DNA of 64,000 bases, taken from Cheiracanthium punctorium (lineage: Eukaryota > Arthropoda > Arachnida > Araneae > Cheiracanthiidae). Shown in pieces: positions 55,436 to 64,000 of this stretch. The notes under the pieces were generated by a model. That model was not told the DNA's origin. It did no database searches and saw only the letters and a list, made by a program, of their open reading frames with translations. Position 1 is the stretch's first letter. Every line of letters starts with the position of its first letter. The stretch lies in NCBI GenBank assembly GCA_038373885.1, contig JAWZYV010011613.1, positions 310,001 to 374,000 on the forward strand, read 5' to 3'. Both the position numbers and the translations under genes were made by a program.

Positions 55436-55786
55436 TGCAGCATGGAAATGAACTTTTAAAAAGGTTGATAATATTCGGAGCTGACTGTATCGTGTAAATC
55501 ACGGAAGAATTTTATTAATATATGCATTAAGTAAGGGAATTATATGTTTTGGTGCTCTTCCTTGCAATTGATTATAGATCATAGGTATGTTACATTGAAA
55601 TGCACGTCGCCCAGCATGTCGACCACCCACTGGGTTCTCCCATAATAAAATGGCCGGTAATTCGGGCCTCAGTCGTGACGAATTCATCTATTTCTAATTA
55701 AAATGTGCTTAAAAGAATTAGCACCCATAAAACATAATATAGTGGAGTTTCTTTTTTTCTGTAAAAAAGAAAGATATTTATATATA

Positions 55787-57145
55787 CACTGCTTGACAAT
55801 TGCTCAAGAACAAGTGATTTATCCAAAATTGCGTCTCAGACAGCTGACCAATAAAAGTAAATTCAAGTTCAGAGGGCGTGGTAGACCAGAATGCGTTATC
55901 TGTATAAAAGACAGTGCATACAAGCTCATGATTCATATGAAAATTCATGGTGATTGATGTTAGACGGAAATAATGCTGGGTGTTATAAAAGTTTTTTTCT
56001 CTGAAATTCTGTTTGGTTCTTGCAATAGTTAAGAGCAAAATGTCAGCAAGACATTATTTCAGAGACTACGATCGTGGACGAGCAGTTGGACGACTGGAAG
56101 CAGGTCAAAGTGTCACCACTGTAGCTGCTGCAATGCGTGTATCAAAGAGTGTCACCTCGCCATTAAAGAAGACTGCTGAAAGTGGAAATGCTTTGCGAAA
56201 GCACGCGGGGCGTCGTGGTAGGAACACTACACCTTTAGAGGATCGCTATGTAGCCTTCGTGGCACAAAGCACAGAAATTACACTGCTAGCCAGATAGCTG
56301 CAAACCTTGTAACCGCTACCGGTAGGCATGTTTCAGCAAGAACCATCTCGTGATTGTATCAATTTGAGTTTTATGCACGGAAGTCTGTTCGTTGCATCCC
56401 ACTTCAACCACGCCATTGTCGAGAGAGATTACGCTCGTTAACGCTCGAGAGATTAAGGAACATGTTGGTTGGGTTCACCAAAATTGGTCTAGAGTAATGT
56501 TCTCAGAGTTTCAGTGTGACTCGTTTTTCTGGTGTTTCAATGTGACAAGTGATTCTAACCACCAGTTACTGTGGAGAGAGCGTGGAACACATTATGCACA
56601 ACAGTTTGCTTGTGAACGTGAACGGTGCTTGTGAACGGTCCAGGCGTGATGGTGTGGGCAGGAATCATGCACAATGGCAGAACACCGCTTTACATCTTTG
56701 AGCGAGGAAGAGTTACATCGTAATGGTATTGCAGAGAGATTATTCTGGATCATGTTCGTCTTTTTAGGGGTGCTGTAGGTCCAGACTTTCTGTTTATGGA
56801 CGATAGCGCGCAGCCACACAGAAGCGTTGAGGTATCGGGCACACTGCAAAGTGAAAATATTTTCCGTATGCAATGGCCTGCTTACTCTCCCGACCTAAAT
56901 CCTATTGAACTTGCCTGGGATGCTCTTGGCAGATGTGTTGCACAAAGAACCATCCCTCCCCGAACAGTGCAAGAGCTCAAAACCGCCATGAGAGAGGAGT
57001 GGGACAATATCCCCCAAGCACCCCCAAGGACTAATAAATGCTCATCGTCCCTACTAAATAAGTACTTAGTTTCATTACTTCAATCATTGTCTATTCTCAA
57101 TTATTACGAAAAACGTAACTGTTCCTAAACCATTGTCAAGCAGTG
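55787..57145 (+). mobile_element. Tc1-like transposon, complete ends, dead
   Basis: CACTGCTTGACAATTG at the left and CACTGCTTGACAATGG (other strand) at the right are inverted and flanked by TA. The length, 1359 bp, is near full. The transposase inside is broken in several frames. Confidence 0.88.
56041..57020 (+). pseudogene. Tc1-like transposase relic
   Basis: The N-terminal part is readable from MSARHYFRDYDRGRAVGRLE through a helix-turn-helix (VAAAMRVSKSVTSPLKK), an HAGRRGRNT AT-hook-like motif and TTPLEDRYV, then a stop near 56297. Later parts in other frames give VMFSEFQCDS, where the usual FSDES Asp is lost, then MDDSAQPH and SPDLNPIELAWD with the last Asp-to-Glu spacing of 34. A tandem-like duplication of GTTTCAGTGTGAC words near 56505-56545 disrupts the first catalytic motif. 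Confidence 0.85.
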
Positions 57146-57170
57146 TATATATATATATATATATATATAT
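57146..57170. repeat. (TA)n microsatellite
   Basis: About a dozen TA dinucleotides directly beside the Tc1-like element's right end. The insertion probably used this TA-rich target, since TATATA also flanks the left end. Confidence 0.9.
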
Positions 57171-58191
57171 TAGTCACACTGTTTTCCCACAAAGGGTAGG
57201 CTTTTTCAAAAACCAATAAAATAATTTTTGTTTTGATAGAAATAAAACAACATTTTTAGAATTTAAATGATGGTGACTCAGTAAGAAAATGCTTGCTTAA
57301 TAATTTTTTACCGACTAAAAATGGAAACAAATTGTATTAAAAAAATATATGCACTTTTATTTCTCGAAGATTACAAAAGAATGTGAGTGAATACCTCTTT
57401 TATACGGAAGCATAATTTAATATAGTACATGTCGTACGTTAATTGAAAAGTTCGGCTCAATACAATCAGTGACGTGATTTTGCAACGCATCCGGTTCTTT
57501 GTAGAATTACTGACAACTCTCTAATTAACTTGATGTTTGATATTTTAAATATGTCATTTATTAAAATATAGTATTTTTAAAAAATCTTTCGACGTTTTTC
57601 GTGATGTAATGAGAAATACTTGGAATGTTAAATTCTAAGCATTTGTTAGAAAAGTAGAAGAAACCATCCCCCATATCATTCCTTGGAAATTTTTTCTTCT
57701 CTCAAAATATTTTTATGTTGGTATTGCAAAGATTAGTTATCAGATAACTCAATCTATTTTTTATGCATAAAAATGCTTTTTTGGAATAATTAAAGGACAC
57801 GCGAGACAAATACTGTCCAGTTACTATGTTTCATTGAAGTTATTTTCTATATAAAATAAGATGCTAAGAACACCACTTTTAGCAAGTAACATGTTGAAAT
57901 AAGGGAATATGTAACCAATTTATTTAAAAAGTATAATAATTAATTTTTAAAATGAAGGTTTAAGGTAAAATCTAGATTATTATAATGATAGATAAGATTA
58001 TGATTTGTCCCGGAATAAGAAATCTGAAAAAATAAACCCATATTGAAATTTAATGAAAACGAGCTGGCAGCGAAAGTTGCCAGAAAATGTCCATTTTGTT
58101 TGCAATTTTTCTGTTTTTTAAGAATCTGGAAGATAATTTTCCGTTTTACTAAAATGGTTAAAAAATGAAAAATACCTTTTGTAATAAGAAT
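57171..58191. other. Receptor intron, right part
   Basis: AT-rich, with no recognised gene or element. Confidence 0.5.
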
Positions 58192-58259
58192 CCGCCAGAA
58201 TCGATCCTTTGACCTGTTTGTAAGCTAAAACAGGTCTTATCCACTAAGAGCTATTTGGC
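58192..58259 (-). repeat. tRNA-like sequence, probably a SINE head or tRNA pseudogene
   Basis: On the minus strand: an A-box-like TAGCTCTTAGTGGATAAGACC (58233-58253), a possible anticodon stem CCTGT/ACAGG around an overlong loop, and a B-box-like GGATCGATTC. The acceptor stem does not close cleanly, so a functional tRNA is unlikely. Confidence 0.4.
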
Positions 58260-58517
58260 TTCCTAGAAGGAGTCTAAAGGTTGAAGTCAAGATTTTTTTT
58301 TTTTTTTTAAGTTTCGGAATGGATTTTTTTTCACGATATTGATGAGTGAAACCACGTGGTTTTTGAGACATATGTCTAGTTATTTAATATTATAATTTTA
58401 GAAGTTAGAATACAGACAAACTAAACTACCAATCGATCAGAATTATAAAACTTGAAGTAAAGTGATAAAATTCATAAGAAGCAGAAGAATTCTATAAAGT
58501 AATCTAAGTCAACTTAC

Positions 58518-58668
58518 TTTAATTTCCTGTAATATAAATTGAAGGAAAGGAAAGTCAAAGCTAACATTACTCCCAGTGCTGCTAAGGCTGTAACGCAAAT
58601 GAATACTCTTCGGTCCAAAGTAGCTATACGCCGAACAATTATACGCCTCGCTATCGGAGGGCTTCCAC
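58518..58668 (-). CDS. GABBR2: GABA-B receptor subunit, exon for TM1
   Basis: Two bases plus 49 codons plus two bases. It starts after acceptor CTAATGTAG and ends AA|GTAAGT, with the split codon completed by 40439. It encodes the juxtamembrane GSPPIARRIIVRRIATLDRR, TM1 (VFICVTALAALGVMLALTF) and the start of the first intracellular loop (SFNLYYRKLK). A G-x-PP motif before a basic patch and TM1 is the usual junction between the ligand-binding ectodomain and the membrane domain. The upstream exon must end with one base of a glycine or similar codon. It was not found with confidence in the remaining 5.3 kb. Confidence 0.87.
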
Positions 58669-59263
58669 CTACATTAGAGTGAAAAAGACACTTAAGTGCT
58701 ACCTCTAAAATGCTTTGGGAATATCCATTACACTAACTATTACCTATTAACACACTTCTTGCGTAGTTTCGTTTGGGCAAGCAATATCTGAAAACTGAAG
58801 TAGAATCACGTCTTCTGAGTGCTGAATCCAAAAATTCTCGATCAATCGTCATAATGTTTTTAAATTTAAGTTTTTAATGTCAGAAGAAATTAAAGTTATG
58901 TTTTTGTGGTATATGTAATAATACGTATACCACATGTAAACATGCAACAGATTATTGCACTGTTAAAACAATAACATTTTCAGGTAAATTGATAAAGAAT
59001 AAATTTGAATCTTTCCTGCTGTTAGTAGGTATAAATAGATTGTTAGAAGATACTTTAGTTTGGCAATCAAATCTTTCTACAAATCGTAAACAAACACTGA
59101 CAGAAGCTGTATTTAAGTTAAAGCTAAAGCATATAAAATTACTAGGCTTAATACTAGGCTTAATCATCAATAGTTTAATTGCTATCGCACAATTTGTCCA
59201 ACACAGTTACATATGTACCTTATAAGTACGAGAATGTTTGGAGACTACATATGTCATTTAAGA

Positions 59264-59571
59264 TGGTGTGCCATATCGCAATGCTCGAGCAGTGAAGGCT
59301 CTACTTCATACTTTCTTTAGAGTTGATCAGGCAATTTCGAGAAGCTTTCTGAATGCCTAATCTATTCGTTATTCTTACTTGAAATCTTATGACTTCTGGT
59401 TGTGGGTATTCCTTGAAAATCACATGGAAGAAGAAATGCCTGAATTGAAAGCAAGCAGATTATATCATATCATTGCACTTGCTTGTAAAACCTTTCGCTG
59501 TTGAAAACTCCATCTCACGCTTTGAATATGTTATTGACGGAAATGAAAAGCACATTGAAGAAATGCTGTGA
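59264..59571 (+). pseudogene. Mariner-type transposase C-terminal relic
   Basis: The frames give QAISRSFLNA, a broken stretch where SPDL-type residues should be, YDFWLWVFLENHM, MPELKAS, and finally SISRFEYVIDGNEKHIEEML before TGA 59571. DFWLWG(F/Y)L and a closing R-(F/Y)-(E)H-I...HIE are the end of a common arthropod transposase family with a DDE domain. Stops and shifts show it is dead. No inverted ends were located. Confidence 0.6.
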
Positions 59572-62500
59572 TTTTTTGCTTCCAATGTGTGTTTCATTCG
59601 TCTTATTATCATCTGTCGAAATTTCACTATTTCTTATTATTATTGCAGATTTTTTTTTCTCTTAGTCCATATGACGTGTACAGCAAGTTTCAGGGAAATA
59701 CTCTCACCCGAGCGGACTTTGCAAGCATAAAAAGGGTACTTTTATTTACAAGCACCCAGTGCATTTCGTGGTAATTCAAAGATTTTAAGGCGCTTAGAGT
59801 GCATACACAAACCAATCTAACATTCACAAATCCTTTTCAAACTTGTTGGATAAAGCTAAAACAATCCTTCCGCATTTGAGTGAAAAATGCATTTAACTTG
59901 GGATGGAAACTATCCCAGGTAGCACATAACGGTTTTTAAACGTTGCAGTTTGGTTGCAATGGTTGCATATTCGTTAAGTTGCTGATTTTCCTATTTCTGA
60001 CGTAGCAGAAACGTTGCTTTTTCGTTTCAAAGGTTGTATATTAGTTACGTTGCAAATATGACAAACATGTGACGTGGCAGAAACGTTGCGTTTTGGGATT
60101 CATTTTACCCTGCTCTTTTTGTTGCGAAAATTCGTTTTTAAAACCAATTTGCAACCTTTTCTTATTAGTCCGTTTTTCCATGTTTAGGAAGTTTTAAAAA
60201 CGTTGCATAATGGTTGCATTTTGGGATATTTAAGAGTAGCATGCGAACTCCATGTTACCTACTGCAAGGTCAAGTCACTGTCCAGCTCAGTCGCTTGTTT
60301 ACGTCCGCCATTGCAAAACGGTGTACTGTTCTACTGCCTCAAATGTGGATTAGAAAAGCAAGCGGATAAGTAAATGATAATATTATTGTAATGATTGTAT
60401 TTCTGCTAACGATATGTGTTTCGTTGAAGAAAGATACGCGTAATGGATAATCTTTATTCATGAAGGCTGTCTTTAAAATAGTTGCCCGTATATTCTTATG
60501 CATAATCCTTGTCAGAATGCCGTGTTGAGCAAGGCGAAGTATATTTTTCAGCTCGCCGTTGTGTCACGTATCTAGCCTGTATCTAAGAAAGGTAAAACAA
60601 GTTTTTAAAATAAACAAGGCTCTCAATCGCTATTTCCTACATCAGCCTTAGAATTTTTTTAGCGAATAATCGATCATTGCTCTCAAAGTCCGAGCAGTTT
60701 GTTCTGTATTATCTGTTGGCCGATACTCATACAGTGTTTTCAAACGCTGTCCAACTTGTTCTATACTATCTGTGGCCAAACGTTTTCTCTCTGTGGGAGG
60801 CATTACCAACGATGCCTCTTTCACGTTTAATTATTCATTCAATAATGTTATTATTGCTACGTTGCTTACATGAATTTAATAAACAGAGCAAGATAAATCA
60901 CACAACGCTTATCAACAGAATAACGCAAAGCGCATAAAGAAATGTAGTGATCGTCTGCTGCTTTTAACATCTGTAAATATGAGAATGTGTTCCAGAGTTC
61001 TTATGCTGATTCCAGTGCACTGGCGTTTTTAAATACAATAATAATGCCTATTACTGGGAACCGTTTTGGAACGGAAGGAATGAAATCCTCTGCAGTTTTA
61101 ACATCTGTCATTTTGAATCGTTGTTAAGAAAAGCTTTGAAATAATTAGCAATACCGTTTTATTTAATAGTTTTCGTTTTAATATTGCACGAATCTTGATC
61201 TGGTTACTGCTTGTTGCGATAACATAATGGTATTTTATTATGTGGTTGGGATTTTAAAATTCGTTATAATTCAATTCATTATATGTGGTAAATTTATATA
61301 TCGTAGAATACATTTTATAAACATTTCTTACTATCCTCAACGATCTGTGTTCCTTTCATATTTAAAAAACAAATATAAACCTTTTCTACGTCACTGGGAT
61401 GATGATGGCTAACACCATAATTGAGTTTACTGTGATGAAAACATCTTAAATTGCTTTCGGAATTAAAGAACAAAGATCGTTTAACTAGGAGCAAGAAACA
61501 TGAAAATTTGCATAACTATAAGAATAAATGTAAATTGCATTAACAATAAATAATAGGAAAGGGTTCTGTATAAGCAATCACCTCTCCCCCCCCCATTCCC
61601 CAAAAAAACTTATCTATATTTCTAATTATCGCTTTCGTATTTCTTTCAGGTTTTATGGCTAAAAGTTGAAAATTTGGAGACGCTGATGAAAAGTTATGAA
61701 AGAAGGCATGGAATGTATTCTAAATTTTGAACTTTCTACCAGTGAAATGTGAAATAAACAAAAAACATTGCTTGAATATATGTTCCAATAAAAATATTTC
61801 AAGGGTTTTTTTGCATGGAAGTTACTTATTACAGAAAAAAATATAGCAAGGAGCTAATGACATTAGCAATTGATTGCCACTAATATTATTATTGATAATT
61901 TTCTTTTCATTTTTTTGGATAACTGATTTTTATAATTTAAAATAGCATTACTTGTTTTAAAGATTCAGATGACTAAGAGTGATCATAACTTAGTGTGTTA
62001 AGTGAACATTAAGTAATTATAGATGGCCAAGCATGCTGATTGCAAAGTGAAATTGTACAAAAGTTGGGATATATACCGGTAATACCTTTACCAAGCTCCA
62101 CGGTATCTGAAACAATATGGCATGTATGGGATCCTTTAATAAGTTGCGGGCTAAACTTTTGGATGTAAGCTAAGTCGCGGTCAGTATAATTGGGATTTAT
62201 ATGGGATTTTGATTGGTTTATATGGGTTTTATATTGGATTGGTTTATAAGGCCGGATGAAAAGCCGTGGCGGGCCACATCAGGCCCGCGGCCGGAAGTTG
62301 CACATATGTGCAATATGGAGTAAAAATTTTAAAAATTCCTCTGCATTTGTATAAACACCTGTTGAAATAATGCAGCCTCTGCCGAAAATATGTTAATACA
62401 GACTAAGGAGAACTGAATACTACAGATTATAATTGACACAAATATACCTATAATAAAGTATGTATATTCAATTGTTAATTCTAATTCTTTTTTTGTTATT

Positions 62501-62621
62501 TCTATGATTAAGTTTTATAATTGTAAATTCAAACCATTCTAGAAAGATGTTCTCAACATTTAACTCACATAAGTCCGAATTTTCAGTCTGAAAATCATTA
62601 TGAATATACTTTATAAGTATA

Positions 62622-63332
62622 CCGCTTTTCAGCGCATTAGATAGGTTGCAATAACAAAACAAAATCGGTCATGCTTTCATATTTGTAATTATTTTACTAA
62701 ATTTTAGGTATTATGCATAAACAGTTTTATTGTGAAATTTCTAACAAATCATGAACGATTTTTCAAAAACTTAAGTCGTCTAATAAATTAGAATTTTCAA
62801 AAAACCTTTTCTTAATCAAAACTTTCCTTTTTTTTAAGTCCCTCCCCCACCTCTCCCTTAACCAAAATGGTTTATTACTTTAAATTCCAAATATGGGTGG
62901 CAGGGTATTTATATCAATATTAATGTATATATAGTACTTAGTTTATACTATATATTTATATAAATACCTCCATGTATATATAGTACTTAGTTTATACTAT
63001 ATATTTATATAAATACCTCCACTCCCATATTTCTAATACTGGAATATGTTTTTTAGATTTTAATTAACTATTTTTGTTGGGGGGGGGCGTACTTTTTCAT
63101 AGAAAAAAAAATAAAGAAAGTTTTGATTAAAAAGAAATGTTTCTGAAAATTCTAATTTGTTAGGGCGACTTAAGTTTATGAAATATCGTTCATGATTCGT
63201 TAGAAAATTTCAAAATAAAACTTTTTATGCATACTATCTAAAACGTAGTAAAATAGTTGTATAATAGTATCTGAAAGCATCATCGACTTCTTTTCGTTAT
63301 TGCAACCTATCTAAAGCGCTGAAAAATGGTGG
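62622..63332. repeat. Large imperfect hairpin, about 250-350-bp arms
   Basis: The left arm runs from CCGCTTTTCAGCGCATTAG through ATAGGTTGCAATAAC, TTATGCATAAA, ATCATGAACGAT and TTAGAATTTTC to AATCAAAACTTTCC. Each word is found inverted, in reverse order, on the right from about 63108 to 63332. The loop region holds the 49-bp tandem pair and is itself partly inverted (CCCTCCCCCACC against GTTGGGGGGGG). Confidence 0.8.
62923..63020. repeat. 49-bp tandem duplication
   Basis: Two exact or nearly exact units starting ATGTATATATAGTACTTAG and ending AATACCTCC, at 62923-62971 and 62972-63020. They are at the tip of the hairpin. Confidence 0.9.
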
Positions 63333-63711
63333 CGAATCGTCGTTGTTTAAACGCATTTAAATCGTTGAAAAATGGTCGATAAATAGGCGTACTATATTTC
63401 TGTATCGGTTTAAAAATGGTGGGAAATGGTTGTTATATAGGCACACTATCGTTTCTGCAACTATTCTAAAACGCCATTTAGTACGTCCGTTTTAACGATT
63501 TTAAAACGTTTGAAAATGGTGGCAAAATAGGTACATTATCGTCCTTTTTTCGTTTCGGCCAACGTTTATAAAACGTGGGAAAGCATGGGTGTTAAATCGG
63601 TGGAAAGCGATGACACATTTGCGAATTTATTGCGTTACAGCTTGACGTTTTTGCAACGGAAGGCGATTCCGTGTTAGCAACGTTTTAAAAACGGAAGTGT
63701 GCTACTTGGGA

Positions 63712-64000
63712 TACTAAAAATTGATTGCTTATAAGGCTATATTTTCCCGTTCGGGTTAAAATATCTTTTTTATTAATTTATGATAAGCTATAGCTCATCA
63801 TTTAAAATACTTAATTATGAAAAATTATGGATGCGCTAGAAATTAATGCCTAACATTTATAAGTAAATCAAAATTCAAAAAAATTAAATATTAAAGTATT
63901 TCATACAAATGCTGAAATTTTTTTTTCCACTGGAAGCAATACTCTTGCACCTGAACAAGAAATATTGATTTGCAAATTTAAGATAAAATTTGTAGATTAA
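63712..64000. other. AT-rich right edge
   Basis: Nothing recognised. Confidence 0.5.

Larger units (their letters stand above)
59913..63711. mobile_element. 3.8-kb element with CCCAGGTAGCAC ends and motif arrays
   Basis: The left end TCCCAGGTAGCACATAACGG and the right end TCCCAAGTAGCACACTTCCG (other strand) are inverted, both continue to a GTTTTTAAA(A)CGTTGC word, and TA lies outside each. The first about 320 bases hold some ten copies of AACGTTGC/GGTTGCA-like words. The last about 420 bases hold repeated TTTAAAACG, AAATGGTGG and ATAGG words. No transposase was recognised inside, so it is probably non-autonomous. Superfamily unknown. Confidence 0.6.

Noticed and set aside
58989..59225. A 78-codon plus-strand gene near the right side of the receptor
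   Set aside because: No family features, and the Leu/Ile/Lys-rich composition matches AT-rich non-coding sequence.
62262..62305. GGCGGGCCACATCAGGCCCG motif as a separate hAT element
   Set aside because: Only one short end-like piece is visible, with no partner end or target duplication.
62923..63020. CRISPR-like repeat array
   Set aside because: Only two head-to-tail 49-bp units with no spacers, in eukaryotic DNA.

Overview
This is eukaryotic nuclear DNA: AT-rich, with no bacterial-style operons, and coding sequence split by GT-AG introns with transposons packed into introns and flanks. The only conventional gene I can support is a metabotropic GABA-B receptor subunit on the minus strand. 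Five exons (58668-58518, 40439-40304, 35543-35427, 29560-29438, 27645-27307) join in consistent phase and encode the whole seven-transmembrane domain. The extracellular ligand-binding domain must lie beyond the right edge. The cytoplasmic C-terminus was not found, so it is either to the left of the window or missed. The receptor sequence and the repeat set (tRNA-derived SINEs, many Tc1-like copies, a gypsy element with a long coiled-coil Gag, G-run hAT MITEs) suggest an arthropod, plausibly a spider or other chelicerate. That assignment is inference.

Layout. 1-8.7 kb: a 3.1-kb segment present twice in direct orientation about 4.9 kb apart, each copy ending in a dead Tc1-like transposase, separated by a 496-bp tandem pair and older decayed units. 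9-20 kb: hAT-like elements, a foldback repeat, a decayed repeat array (12.2-14.3 kb), two SINE families and a broken THAP-domain/coiled-coil transposase relic (17.7-18.3 kb). 20.2-20.75 kb: a GC-richer, promoter- or LTR-like stretch. 22.4-23.8 kb: a complete Tc1-like transposon with an uninterrupted 346-codon transposase. 24-27 kb: hAT MITEs with 8-bp target duplications, a TA microsatellite and a SINE.

27.3-58.7 kb is the receptor gene. Its introns hold SINEs, MITEs, a second Tc1-like element killed by two stops (31.4-32.8 kb), a LINE 3' fragment split by a 1.96-kb hAT-like element with about 340-bp inverted termini (37.3-39.8 kb), a small piggyBac-like element (43.5-44.2 kb), an I/Jockey-like LINE RNase H relic (46.8-47.4 kb), a complete 7.18-kb Ty3/gypsy retrotransposon with nearly identical LTRs but frameshifted pol (47.8-55.0 kb), and a dead Tc1-like copy (55.8-57.1 kb). 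58.7-64 kb: a mariner-type transposase relic and a 3.8-kb element with related inverted ends, motif arrays and a large hairpin.

The transposon proteins act on their own DNA. The receptor is the only evident host function. I saw no CRISPR array, rRNA or credible intact tRNA gene. The most unusual structures are the foldback hAT-like element at 37.8-39.7 kb, the 3.8-kb element with its hairpin at 59.9-63.7 kb, and the palindrome cluster in the gypsy LTRs.
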